Shown here piece by piece: positions 30,091 through 36,741 of a stretch of 64,000 nt of DNA (position 1 is its first letter; each line of letters begins with the position of its first letter). Made by a program: the position numbers and the translations under genes. The DNA comes from a virus, in the IMG/VR virus record IMGVR_UViG_3300047089_000244, positions 62,001-126,000 of that record. The stretch is one strand, 5' to 3'. The notes beneath the pieces were generated by a model. The model saw only the letters and a list, made by a program, of their open reading frames with translations, ran no database searches and was not told the origin of the DNA.

Positions 30091-30378
30091 ATGCCACCGA
30101 TCATCCCAGACGCCAACGGTAAAACCATACGCACGATCATCCAGAACACAGATGGCGAAGGCGCAATCACGATCTCATTCACTGATGGCGAGTACTTGGT
30201 CATTGGTGCCGACCTACGTCTTTTGCGTGAGCCCAAGAGGCCGCTTGGCACTGTCTCTAGCACACCGATGTTTAGCGTGGTACTGGACGCTGTGCTCTCT
30301 TCGCAGCTTCGTTATGATCGACAGGTGAAGTCTACTCTACCTGCGACCACGCTAGTAAGTACTGCTCCTGCAACCTAG
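30091..30378 (+). CDS. Hypothetical beta-rich protein
   Basis: 95 residues. PDANGKTIRTIIQNTDGEGA, ITISFTDGEYLVIGADLR: a small beta domain, then a Thr/Ser-rich tail. Leaderless, divergent from the 53-residue gene. Converges with a 47-bp overlap on the next minus-strand gene. Confidence 0.65.
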   Translation: MPPIIPDANGKTIRTIIQNTDGEGAITISFTDGEYLVIGADLRLLREPKRPLGTVSSTPMFSVVLDAVLSSQLRYDRQVKSTLPATTLVSTAPAT

Positions 30379-30568
30379 CCTGAAGATCCTCGCGCTCGTC
30401 TGGTCTGAGCGTGCTCGCCTCGTGTGCTGCTGGCTTTACCTCATACCATCGCTTGCACTCACACCCGGCCACTAGGCAGCCTTCGGCTGATTTGTACATA
30501 GGCCACTGACCTGAGTGCTGACCAATGGGGTGCTCACAGTCCCAGCACTTGTCATCCTTAACGCTCAT
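30332..30568 (-). CDS. Small zinc-binding protein
   Basis: 78 residues from ATG 30568, chosen by -10 spacing over 30577. CWDCEHPIGQHSGQ and CLVAGCECKRWYE supply Cys/His ligands; helical tail. Confidence 0.65.
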   Translation of the reverse strand: MSVKDDKCWDCEHPIGQHSGQWPMYKSAEGCLVAGCECKRWYEVKPAAHEASTLRPDEREDLQARLQEQYLLAWSQVE

Positions 30569-30575
30569 GCATCTC

Positions 30576-30581
30576 ATGATA
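30576..30581 (-). promoter_or_regulatory. -10 box of leaderless promoter
   Basis: Minus-strand TATCAT (30581 to 30576), 7 nt to ATG 30568. Weaker match than others. Confidence 0.4.
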
Positions 30582-30612
30582 CCAGGTTGGCGCGCGACTT
30601 GCCGCCCTCTGC

Positions 30613-30620
30613 GCTATACT
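30613..30620 (+). promoter_or_regulatory. -10 promoter, leaderless type
   Basis: GC-TATACT (30615-30620), 7 nt to ATG 30628. Confidence 0.65.
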
Positions 30621-30627
30621 GTGCATT

Positions 30628-30768
30628 ATGCCTGGCCACGACATGATCTTTGTTTCTCGCTTCTACGATTGGGACAATCGGCAATGGGGGTTCAAGTATT
30701 GGTGTCCAGCCTGCGGCTACCATCGATACATATGGGATTGCTGGTGGCACTTCTGGCGTCCATTATGA
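30628..30768 (+). CDS. 46-residue aromatic zinc micro-protein
   Basis: FYDWDNRQWGFKYWCPACGY, then WDCWWHFWRPL. CPAC plus later Cys/His may bind zinc; seven Trp residues. ATGA-coupled to a membrane micro-protein. Confidence 0.65.
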   Translation: MPGHDMIFVSRFYDWDNRQWGFKYWCPACGYHRYIWDCWWHFWRPL

Positions 30769-30857
30769 CTACTGGCGTCTGTATCTTCATTGGACTCGTC
30801 TATGGGTGCTTGGTCGCGTTCCTGTTATGGCTGGCCTATGACCTCGGCGAGGTCTAG
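30765..30857 (+). CDS. 30-residue membrane micro-protein
   Basis: MTTGVCIFIGLVYGCLVAFL then LWLAYDLGEV: one hydrophobic helix. Starts within the upstream stop (ATGA). Confidence 0.65.
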   Translation: MTTGVCIFIGLVYGCLVAFLLWLAYDLGEV

Positions 30858-30860
30858 TGC

Positions 30861-30869
30861 TGCTATACT
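30861..30869 (+). promoter_or_regulatory. Extended -10 promoter, leaderless type
   Basis: TGC-TATACT (30864-30869), 7 nt to ATG 30877. Confidence 0.7.
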
Positions 30870-30876
30870 GCAATCT

Positions 30877-31029
30877 ATGAAATCCACCATCTATAATGTT
30901 ATAAGCCTCGCGGCTTTGATCTATGCTGTGATCATCTTTTTGAACATCGCATCGATTAGTCTTCAGACTACGGCTGTTGTTGCGCTTTGTGCCTACAGCA
31001 TAGCGTGCGCAGAGATAGCTCGCCGGTGA
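30877..31029 (+). CDS. 50-residue membrane protein
   Basis: VISLAALIYAVIIFLNIASI and TAVVALCAYSIACAE: two hydrophobic segments. The stop overlaps the GTG of the phosphoesterase gene (GTGA), so they are co-translated. Confidence 0.65.
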   Translation: MKSTIYNVISLAALIYAVIIFLNIASISLQTTAVVALCAYSIACAEIARR

Positions 31030-31571
31030 TCACTGACATCGACAACACCTGGCTGATCTCCGATACTCACTTCGGTCATGCCAACATCGAGCGCTTGTGC
31101 AAGCGTCCGCCAGACACCGATACGCTCATGGTTGAGGAATGGACTCGTCTTGTGCCTGCTGACGCTCTGCTCTTGCATTTAGGCGACGTTGCCTACCGTG
31201 CAGACTTCCCGGCATGGGAGACCATCATTGCTGCGCTCCCTGGTAACAAGCATCTCATCTTGGGCAACCACGATAAGCAGCCCACTGAGTACTACGAGCG
31301 TTGTGGCTTCAAGGTCGTGCCGTCCTTCACGCATATGTACGACAGATCGACGCTCGGTATGGTGGTCCTTACCTTCGATCACTATCCACGAGAGAACGCA
31401 GCTATGTCACACCAACTGTATATCCACGGCCACATTCACAACAGCGGCTACGGTTGGGGACCGGACACTACTGGCTCACCCGCTCGTGTTGGCCATGTCA
31501 ACCTAAGCGTAGAGGTGACGAAGTATCGCCCTGTGAATCTAGGTACATTGCTGCGCGCTTACTTCTCATAG
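31026..31571 (+). CDS. Calcineurin-like metallophosphoesterase
   Basis: 181 residues from GTG 31026. ISDTHFGH, HLGDVAY, GNHDK and HGHIHNS are the metal-binding motifs of the family (D-x-H, GDV, GNHD, H-x-H). Small phage members are thought to act on phosphodiesters or cyclic nucleotides; the substrate here is unknown. It could cleave 2',3'-cyclic phosphates, which would fit the RNA-end theme. Confidence 0.9.
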   Translation: MITDIDNTWLISDTHFGHANIERLCKRPPDTDTLMVEEWTRLVPADALLLHLGDVAYRADFPAWETIIAALPGNKHLILGNHDKQPTEYYERCGFKVVPSFTHMYDRSTLGMVVLTFDHYPRENAAMSHQLYIHGHIHNSGYGWGPDTTGSPARVGHVNLSVEVTKYRPVNLGTLLRAYFS

Positions 31572-31790
31572 CCACTGTTCACGGGGGATCTCGCATACGG
31601 CCACAATATCGGCCTCAAGGATCTCGATCTTGTGCTCACCCACACCATACTTCATGATATAGCCACCGGCTGTGTTGTACCTGTCAAGGAATCGATCCAC
31701 CATCAGAGTGCGCAGTGTTCCGTCATCCATGTAGGTGATCAATTTCATTAGGGGCACGCACTCTTTGGTGCGTTGTTCCTCATTGGTCAT
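31566..31790 (-). CDS. Hypothetical protein
   Basis: 74 residues from ATG 31790. CVPLMKLITYMDDGTLRTLM, then EHKIEILEADIVAVCE: a small beta/alpha domain. It overlaps the upstream gene and is last in a minus-strand operon. Confidence 0.6.
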   Translation of the reverse strand: MTNEEQRTKECVPLMKLITYMDDGTLRTLMVDRFLDRYNTAGGYIMKYGVGEHKIEILEADIVAVCEIPREQWL

Positions 31791-32016
31791 AGACACCACG
31801 GTGCTCTTCCCATGGATCACTCTCTAACAGTTCAGCGTCGATGAGATCCTTCATGCGCTTGATTTTCTCGCGTACATGTTCATCGCTATCTTCGTAACTA
31901 TCCACACAGAAGTAGCCATCGCTATCCCTGATGATGGTGTAGTAGATCATAGGCCAACCTCCCAGGCATTCTTCCCTGCGGCATTCGATCGTGTGGCCCT
32001 TGTGTTTGGCGTTCAT
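31780..32016 (-). CDS. Hypothetical protein
   Basis: 78 residues from ATG 32016. HTIECRREECLGGWPMIYYT, SDGYFCVDSYE: beta strands with Cys, then an acidic helix. ATGA-coupled upstream. Confidence 0.6.
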   Translation of the reverse strand: MNAKHKGHTIECRREECLGGWPMIYYTIIRDSDGYFCVDSYEDSDEHVREKIKRMKDLIDAELLESDPWEEHRGVYDQ

Positions 32017-32201
32017 GCGTCTAGATCCCACGGGTTAGGGATGCACTGAACAAGGATAGGCGTTGTGCCCGCTGTGCATCTCTCACGATCACAGCACCAG
32101 CCCTGCTCGGTCTTGTGGAGCGTACGGAACGTGTTGGCGTTGCGCCCACAGCAATGGCATGTGTGTTGGCGCTCGTGTGTTGCCCATCTGAAGCCGTTCA
32201 T
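32013..32201 (-). CDS. Zinc-ribbon protein
   Basis: 62 residues. CHCCGRNAN and WCCDRERCTAG give two Cys pairs. ATGA overlaps on both sides. Confidence 0.7.
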   Translation of the reverse strand: MNGFRWATHERQHTCHCCGRNANTFRTLHKTEQGWCCDRERCTAGTTPILVQCIPNPWDLDA

Positions 32202-32470
32202 GATCCGACGTTGATCTCCTCACGCGGCGTGCCACCAATGGTGTGCGTCTCGGGATAGGCGGCTGGGGCGTCCCTCCACTCCTTGTCTTCTCTCGCCCAT
32301 AGCTGTTGCAGTGTGTCGCCTGGCCTCATTGCTTCTAGCATCTCATCGCCATCGCTGCTTTCGCCCCATAGCTCACCGTCTGGGTCTATGACTCGCCACC
32401 AGCGCGTTTGATACCATTGGCCGCTGGCCTGCTGTTCGATCATCTCGGCTGTTGTAGTCTTTGATCTCAT
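32198..32470 (-). CDS. WWRVI-family protein, copy A
   Basis: 90 residues. WYQTRWWRVIDPDGELWGES, then MRPGDTLQQLWAREDKEWRD. Almost the same core as the product at 32678, with a different tail. Family unknown; the RWWRV-DG-LW pattern suggests a small beta sheet. Confidence 0.65.
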   Translation of the reverse strand: MRSKTTTAEMIEQQASGQWYQTRWWRVIDPDGELWGESSDGDEMLEAMRPGDTLQQLWAREDKEWRDAPAAYPETHTIGGTPREEINVGS

Positions 32471-32676
32471 TGCGTGCCTCCTACGCCCATTGCATCAGCA
32501 CACTCTAGCCACGCATCCATTTCCTTGAGCGTGTACGGCCCATAGGGCAATGGCGCAAAGACCAAGAAGATGCCGCGCTCGGGCTCGACCCATTTGTCAA
32601 CGAAGCCATGCTCTTGGATCTCATCGAGGCGTTTGCGCATCTGTTTGAGTGTACGCCTCATCGACATCGCCGCCAT
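32467..32676 (-). CDS. Hypothetical protein
   Basis: 69 residues from ATG 32676 (an in-frame ATG at 32709 lies inside the upstream gene). Basic helix (RRTLKQMRKRLDEIQEHG), then a hydrophobic/proline part FLVFAPLPYGPY. It lies between the two WWRVI paralogues. Confidence 0.6.
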   Translation of the reverse strand: MAAMSMRRTLKQMRKRLDEIQEHGFVDKWVEPERGIFLVFAPLPYGPYTLKEMDAWLECADAMGVGGTQ

Positions 32677-32677
32677 A

Positions 32678-32905
32678 TCATGCCTCAGTCTCTCTATACA
32701 TCTTAGCAATTCTCAAAGCTTGATCATCAAGCTCACACTCTGCGTCTCTCCATTCTCTGTCCTGTCTCCCCCAAAGCAATTGTAGCGTGTCGCCAGGGCG
32801 CATAGCTTCTTCCATCTCTTGCCGGTCACTGCTCTCGCCCCACAACGAGCCATCGGACGCTATGACACGCCACCAACGTGTTGGATACCAACCATCACCC
32901 ATCAT
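32678..32905 (-). CDS. WWRVI-family protein, copy B
   Basis: 75 residues. WYPTRWWRVIASDGSLWGES, then MRPGDTLQLLWGRQDREWRD. Paralogue of 32198-32470 from a local duplication. Start codon (32905 or 32902) uncertain; no good ribosome site. Confidence 0.65.
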   Translation of the reverse strand: MMGDGWYPTRWWRVIASDGSLWGESSDRQEMEEAMRPGDTLQLLWGRQDREWRDAECELDDQALRIAKMYRETEA

Positions 32906-32925
32906 AGTTGATTTGCTCAGTTAAG

Positions 32926-33195
32926 TTAGCGATCATTTGATCTCCCATGATGTGAACTGATGCAAAGGATGTGCTCGCCTGCAAGATGCGCATGACCCGT
33001 ACACATAAATGATGTCTCAACGGTCTCGGGCTTATCGCCGCGAGCAGTGCGTGTAAGATTGCGCAGAAAGTTCAAGCGATCAAGATAGGTGAGGTCGAGA
33101 TGCAAAGGCACAGAGCGCTCTTCCTCTATACGCTTGTGCGAAACGAATCCCTCATCATCGCACATGCGCATCTCCAATGTGTACTTATCGTTCAT
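32926..33195 (-). CDS. Hypothetical protein
   Basis: 89 residues from ATG 33195, which overlaps the upstream stop region. YTLEMRMCDDEGFVSHKRIE, later SFMCTGHAHLAGEHILCISS: beta-rich with Cys/His. Possibly an adenylate/ssDNA-type small fold; not recognised. Confidence 0.6.
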   Translation of the reverse strand: MNDKYTLEMRMCDDEGFVSHKRIEEERSVPLHLDLTYLDRLNFLRNLTRTARGDKPETVETSFMCTGHAHLAGEHILCISSHHGRSNDR

Positions 33196-33403
33196 TTTCC
33201 TCACCAGGGAACATACCGTTATGATAGCGCTTGCTTGGCGGTAGCACTGCACTGCGATACTCACGCCAACTGATCTGTGTGTCGTGGCAGGGTAGCGGCA
33301 CGAGCGTCCAATGACCCGGCAGATACTCAGGCTGATAGAAGCTCATGCCATAGTTGAGCGCGCACCATTGTCTCCATGTCATACCTCTGTAAAGTGTAAT
33401 CAT
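33185..33403 (-). CDS. Hypothetical protein
   Basis: 72 residues from ATG 33403, ATGA-coupled. Aromatic (MTWRQWCALNYGMSFYQPEY). No family. Confidence 0.6.
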   Translation of the reverse strand: MITLYRGMTWRQWCALNYGMSFYQPEYLPGHWTLVPLPCHDTQISWREYRSAVLPPSKRYHNGMFPGEENER

Positions 33404-33786
33404 AGCCCTGCCTTGATTCGTATTAATCCCTCCGACTCGCCATGATAGCCCTGCCACCTATAACGCTCTCTGGTCACATACAAATCTTGTCCGCAGGCAT
33501 CGGCTGCTGCTACGATTGCCGCCTGACTGACAGTGAAGTCGATGTCGCCCCACCAAACCTGACGAAAGTATGATCTTCGTCGTAGAAAGAGCGCGCGCTC
33601 TTTTACGAAGATGCAGGCATTGAAGAACACCAGGTGATCAGGATGCTGTTCACTGTAGAACGACTTGCTACCGCTGATCATCCTGCCTTGATGCAAGCCT
33701 TGATCCTCAAGTGCTTGACCTATGGCTCCTGCCTGTGCCTCGATGCGAGCACCGGCATAGAAGTGATGAGTGAAAAAATTGCTCAT
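33400..33786 (-). CDS. Hypothetical alpha/beta protein
   Basis: 128 residues from ATG 33786. YAGARIEAQAGAIGQALEDQ, HLVFFNACIFVKERALFLRR, VSQAAIVAAADACGQ. The pattern resembles a small ferredoxin-like domain. No function. Confidence 0.6.
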   Translation of the reverse strand: MSNFFTHHFYAGARIEAQAGAIGQALEDQGLHQGRMISGSKSFYSEQHPDHLVFFNACIFVKERALFLRRRSYFRQVWWGDIDFTVSQAAIVAAADACGQDLYVTRERYRWQGYHGESEGLIRIKAGL

Positions 33787-33959
33787 CTCTTGAACGCCTT
33801 CCATACACTTTGTCGCTTAGGACGCGTATGTGACGCATTGCACTTTACACAGTATGTCACTTCCCACTCGCCCTTGGGATTACCTGGCGATGGCACTCGC
33901 TTTGATAAGAGCTTCCATGGCCCGTAGACATGCTTATCTGGATGACAGAACTTGAACAT
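33783..33959 (-). CDS. Small zinc-binding protein
   Basis: 58 residues. FKFCHPDKH and YCVKCNASH give C-H...C-x-x-C-x3-H ligands around a short beta hairpin (GPWKLLSKR). Leaderless promoter; first gene of a minus-strand operon reaching 31566. Confidence 0.7.
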   Translation of the reverse strand: MFKFCHPDKHVYGPWKLLSKRVPSPGNPKGEWEVTYCVKCNASHTRPKRQSVWKAFKR

Positions 33960-33965
33960 GGACTC

Positions 33966-33971
33966 AGTATA
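33966..33971 (-). promoter_or_regulatory. Extended -10 promoter, leaderless type
   Basis: Minus-strand TGC-TATACT (33971 to 33966), 6 nt to ATG 33959. Confidence 0.7.
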
Positions 33972-34016
33972 GCAACCAACAGGTTATCGGTATACAAGCA
34001 TCTACCAACCTATGGG

Positions 34017-34127
34017 TTACCACGGAGGCCATAAGATCTTCACGCCCCTGGACGTTTCGAGCTTGATCCCGTTGCGCCCAAACGACATGCTCACATAATG
34101 ATTGCGTGTCCCTACGTTGATCCACAT
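34017..34127 (-). CDS. 36-residue micro-protein
   Basis: MWINVGTRNHYVSMSFGRNG then a Val/Lys/Trp end: a probable small beta sheet. It has an exact leaderless promoter. Confidence 0.6.
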   Translation of the reverse strand: MWINVGTRNHYVSMSFGRNGIKLETSRGVKILWPPW

Positions 34128-34134
34128 CTTATTT

Positions 34135-34140
34135 AGTATA
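34135..34140 (-). promoter_or_regulatory. Extended -10 promoter, leaderless type
   Basis: Minus-strand TGC-TATACT (34140 to 34135), 7 nt to ATG 34127. Confidence 0.7.
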
Positions 34141-34266
34141 GCAGGTGACGGTGTTCATTTCGTCACATTCCGTCAACTTACAGCGCCTCGCGTGTGTAAC
34201 TATGTCATTCGTAGGAGTGTGTAGCATAAACGTCAAGATGAGAGCCCAACTTGACGGTGCTGTAAG
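34141..34266. other. Intergenic stretch with crossing complementary blocks
   Basis: No gene seen. CCGTCAA (34170-34176) and the adjoining CTTACAGC (34177-34184) each have an exact reverse complement downstream: TTGACGG (34251-34257) and GCTGTAAG (34259-34266). The order is not nested, so the pairs would cross as in a pseudoknot. Confidence 0.35.
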
Positions 34267-34404
34267 CTAATGACCCCAAGGTGTATCAAGTAGCTGTGCG
34301 CGCCAGTGTCGCCATATCTTACCATCAGGCCACTGAGCACGACACCAGCCATCATCGTACTCCTCAATGAGAATGACAGGTTTGCCTAGATAGTACTTAG
34401 TCAT
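34267..34404 (-). CDS. 45-residue protein
   Basis: MTKYYLGKPVILIEEYDDGW then CRAQWPDGKIWRHW: SH3-like beta pattern. Leaderless promoter, divergent from the membrane gene at 34452. Confidence 0.65.
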   Translation of the reverse strand: MTKYYLGKPVILIEEYDDGWCRAQWPDGKIWRHWRAQLLDTPWGH

Positions 34405-34412
34405 TGGCGATC

Positions 34413-34445
34413 ATCGTAGCACAGATGTCGTCTACGTGCTACACT
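34413..34445. promoter_or_regulatory. Divergent pair of leaderless promoters
   Basis: Plus: TGC-TACACT (34440-34445), 6 nt to ATG 34452. Minus: TGC-TACGAT (34418 to 34413), 8 nt to ATG 34404. Confidence 0.65.
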
Positions 34446-34451
34446 GGTTGT

Positions 34452-34619
34452 ATGCACGCTCAAGAAATAGTCGGTGGTGTTATCGGATGGTGCGTTGGCT
34501 GTCTTCTGACTGTCGCGTCTATCGAAGCCACATCGACCTTCCGTGGGATCATCTTGCCATTGCTCATTGGTGTGCCCTTCACCCTATGCTTTATGTGGCT
34601 TGGCTCACATGTTGAATGA
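34452..34619 (+). CDS. 55-residue membrane protein
   Basis: VGGVIGWCVGCLLTVASIEA and GIILPLLIGVPFTLCFMWLG: two helices. Leaderless; the stop overlaps the next ATG. Confidence 0.7.
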   Translation: MHAQEIVGGVIGWCVGCLLTVASIEATSTFRGIILPLLIGVPFTLCFMWLGSHVE

Positions 34620-34807
34620 TGCCCTGCGTCAAGAAAGTCTATCCCTCTAAGACACAGGCGCTTAAACGTGCAGCCAATCTTGAACTAACTGAGCACAAGC
34701 TCTTATACGCATACGAATGTAAGCGCTGCGAACATTGGCATCTCACATCCAAACGTCCACCCAAGCGATCGTATAAGCAAAAGCGTGATGGTAAGCGGCT
34801 GCGCTAG
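34616..34807 (+). CDS. Small phage zinc-type protein
   Basis: 63 residues. MMPCVKKVYPSKTQALKRAA, YAYECKRCEHWHLTSK, basic tail. The C...YECxxCxxWHLT pattern recurs in many phages; probably nucleic-acid or zinc binding. Confidence 0.7.
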   Translation: MMPCVKKVYPSKTQALKRAANLELTEHKLLYAYECKRCEHWHLTSKRPPKRSYKQKRDGKRLR

Positions 34808-35094
34808 CTCTCGAAGTGCTCAAGCGCCATCTCTAAGAAGTGTTCGGGGCAAAGCCAACGTGACCCCACCCATCGCATCTTAGTTTGCGGCAACTTTATC
34901 TCACAATCAGAGCGTGCGCATTCCCTCGACCACGCATAAAGCGGATGCACAGCGTTAGCATGCTGGTAAGCGTACTCGCGCTGATGCTGGGAGCGTGCCT
35001 CCGTCTCAAGCTGGGTAGCCGTAAGCGTATCAGAAGCGCGCTTGATATGTCCTTTAAGCGTTCCGTACTTCTCATGCCATGCCCAGCGACTCAT
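34804..35094 (-). CDS. Small zinc-binding protein
   Basis: 96 residues. A helical N-terminus, then ARSDCEIKLPQTKMRW and WLCPEHFLEM. Cys/His ligands suggest a zinc site. Converges on the plus-strand gene; ATGA upstream. Confidence 0.65.
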   Translation of the reverse strand: MSRWAWHEKYGTLKGHIKRASDTLTATQLETEARSQHQREYAYQHANAVHPLYAWSRECARSDCEIKLPQTKMRWVGSRWLCPEHFLEMALEHFES

Positions 35095-35318
35095 GCAGGC
35101 ACCACAAACTCATAAACTTCATTGGCGTATCTCTCTCTTGCTAGCCTCGCCTCCTTGAGGACGTAGATAAAACCTCGTGCTGCCTGCTCGGCTAGTTCTA
35201 CCGTATCCTCTTTGCCATCTCCTACGGTAATCAAATGTTCGCCACGTAGATGACGTACAAACCATGTCCCATCAGGATGGATCTGTACTCGATACTCGTC
35301 AGGAAGTTTAACAGCCAT
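35091..35318 (-). CDS. Hypothetical protein
   Basis: 75 residues. YRVQIHPDGTWFVRHLRGEH (beta), then a helix. TACAAT lies 11 nt before the ATG, a possible promoter. Confidence 0.6.
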   Translation of the reverse strand: MAVKLPDEYRVQIHPDGTWFVRHLRGEHLITVGDGKEDTVELAEQAARGFIYVLKEARLARERYANEVYEFVVPA

Positions 35319-35338
35319 AGTAGGAACTCATTGTAGAA

Positions 35339-35506
35339 TCATTGAAGCATCTCTAGATGTTCACACTCAGGCACCGGACACGGTGCTATCACTAGCTCTT
35401 CATTGGCCTCCTCTTGCCACAGAGCATGACACGACTCACACGACCACGTTGTCCAACAAGCCGGACCCCGTTGTAGCTCTTTTCTACATGCTGGACATAT
35501 CTTCAT
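35339..35506 (-). CDS. Cys-rich micro-protein
   Basis: 55 residues. MKICPACRKELQRGPACW, SCESCHALW, PCPVPECEH: two Cys clusters, probably zinc ribbons. ATGA overlap with the upstream gene. Confidence 0.7.
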   Translation of the reverse strand: MKICPACRKELQRGPACWTTWSCESCHALWQEEANEELVIAPCPVPECEHLEMLQ

Positions 35507-35688
35507 AATGTACTCTCCTTGCTCAAGCGACGATAAGCGTCACACTGAATGCACTCTCCCGGCCCGTGCTCTTCACCCTCAGGAATCAACCCAAGCAAAT
35601 CATATGGTGAATCAAAGACCACACGAAGCTCCTTCATACGCTTCAATACGTCATCCTCGTAGTCCACGTCATCATAGCTGCAACCCAT
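35503..35688 (-). CDS. Acidic small protein
   Basis: 61 residues from ATG 35688 (TAATG with upstream gene). YDDVDYEDDVLKRMKELRVV, then CIQCDAYRR. Zinc knuckle at the end. Confidence 0.65.
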   Translation of the reverse strand: MGCSYDDVDYEDDVLKRMKELRVVFDSPYDLLGLIPEGEEHGPGECIQCDAYRRLSKESTL

Positions 35689-36125
35689 TATACCATCTCC
35701 GGTATGTTCTGCTCCTCGCGCCATTTAGCCCATGAGGGATCTATAGCCTTGTGGCGGAGCCACTCCTCTACATCGGGCTTGGGCTCGAAAGGCTTAAACT
35801 CCCCCTCGGCTGTGTCGCGCTCATTCCAGTCGCGGCAGCGCTCGCACACAAAAGCTCCGCGCTCATCGTTGCTGTCGTAGTACTCGACTTCCTCAGCATG
35901 TGATGGCGGACGTTCGGACCATTCGGGCTCTGACTCGCTGTGGAACAGGTGCTCGCTACAGAAGAACAACCCGCAGCCCTGCTCGCCGCCGTAGGGCTCG
36001 CCACCACAGACATAGCCTAGGCCACGATCGATCTTGACCTTACAGTCTGGGTGATCACACACAGCGGGCACACCGTAGCCGATGTCGCGCGCCCACGTGT
36101 CGTCGTATCCGATTTCCCAACCCAC
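35688..36125 (-). CDS. Multi-Cys phage protein (RDIGYGVPA family)
   Basis: 145 residues from GTG 36125. ARDIGYGVPAVCDHPDCK, RGLGYVCGGEP, GCGLFFCSEHL and FVCERCRDW give three or more Cys pairs, a pattern I recall from many actinophages. Zinc-binding; role unknown. GTG start with leaderless spacing and AGGA upstream. Confidence 0.75.
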   Translation of the reverse strand: MGWEIGYDDTWARDIGYGVPAVCDHPDCKVKIDRGLGYVCGGEPYGGEQGCGLFFCSEHLFHSESEPEWSERPPSHAEEVEYYDSNDERGAFVCERCRDWNERDTAEGEFKPFEPKPDVEEWLRHKAIDPSWAKWREEQNIPEMV

Positions 36126-36131
36126 TCCTGC

Positions 36132-36138
36132 TATAATA
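36132..36138. promoter_or_regulatory. Overlapping divergent leaderless promoters
   Basis: Plus: TGC-TATAAT (36132-36137), 8 nt to ATG 36146. Minus: TGC-TATTAT (36138 to 36133), 7 nt to GTG 36125. The two -10 boxes occupy the same base pairs, so only one direction can fire at a time. Confidence 0.75.
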
Positions 36139-36145
36139 GCAGATC

Positions 36146-36199
36146 ATGGACATCTTTGAGCACCAGAAGCGACCAATGCCATCCAGGACCACACTATGA
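36146..36199 (+). CDS. 17-residue leader peptide
   Basis: MDIFEHQKRPMPSRTTL, leaderless, with its stop overlapping the next ATG (ATGA). It likely serves to load ribosomes onto the downstream membrane-gene operon. Confidence 0.55.
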   Translation: MDIFEHQKRPMPSRTTL

Positions 36200-36381
36200 T
36201 CACCATCAAAGATATCGTCAAGCCTCTCCCTCAGCCTTACAAGGCTTATGCCGCACGGCTCGTGCTTGTATGCTCAGTGCCGATCCTCGTGCCCCTCTCC
36301 GTTATTGTGGAAGGTAGCGCGTGGTGCAAGGAGATGTACCGCGAGTATATCGATGCGTGGCAAAGCGTGAGGGAATGGTGA
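36196..36381 (+). CDS. 61-residue membrane protein
   Basis: AARLVLVCSVPILVPLSVIV is a membrane helix between charged ends. Coupled to the leader peptide; TGATG to the next gene. Confidence 0.65.
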   Translation: MITIKDIVKPLPQPYKAYAARLVLVCSVPILVPLSVIVEGSAWCKEMYREYIDAWQSVREW

Positions 36382-36470
36382 TGTACGAGAATCCCTGGAT
36401 AGTCTATGTGGCTTGCGCCTTCTTTCTGGCGATCATTGTGATCACCCTAATCGAAAAGAGCGTGCTATGA
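36381..36470 (+). CDS. 29-residue membrane micro-protein
   Basis: MYENPWIVYVACAFFLAIIV then ITLIEKSVL: one helix. Overlaps on both sides. Confidence 0.65.
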   Translation: MYENPWIVYVACAFFLAIIVITLIEKSVL

Positions 36471-36574
36471 GGAGCGATCCTGGTCTAGCTTATGCCTTTG
36501 GGGCAAGCATAGCCATTATGGTCTTGCTTGCTGTCATATTTCTCGTTCTTGAATCCTTGGGGATCAATTCATGA
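36467..36574 (+). CDS. 35-residue membrane micro-protein
   Basis: MRSDPGLAYAFGASIAIMVL then LAVIFLVLESLG: one helix. ATGA overlaps on both sides; tandem neighbour of the 29-residue protein. Confidence 0.65.
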   Translation: MRSDPGLAYAFGASIAIMVLLAVIFLVLESLGINS

Positions 36575-36741
36575 AAAGCAAGCGTCTCCTCACCGAAGTT
36601 CTGATGTATGGCACGCTCATCATCCGTGGCGTGCAGCTAGGGGATGAGATCAAACGCCTCTACGTGATCCACAAGCCCAAAGGACACATTGGCTTCGTGC
36701 GCCCCGAGCGCAAGCGCTGGTTCAGTCGTCGTGGTCGCTAG
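36571..36741 (+). CDS. 56-residue basic protein
   Basis: MKSKRLLTEVLMYGTLIIRG then a basic end (RPERKRWFSRRGR). Last of the membrane operon; converges on 36722. Confidence 0.6.
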   Translation: MKSKRLLTEVLMYGTLIIRGVQLGDEIKRLYVIHKPKGHIGFVRPERKRWFSRRGR

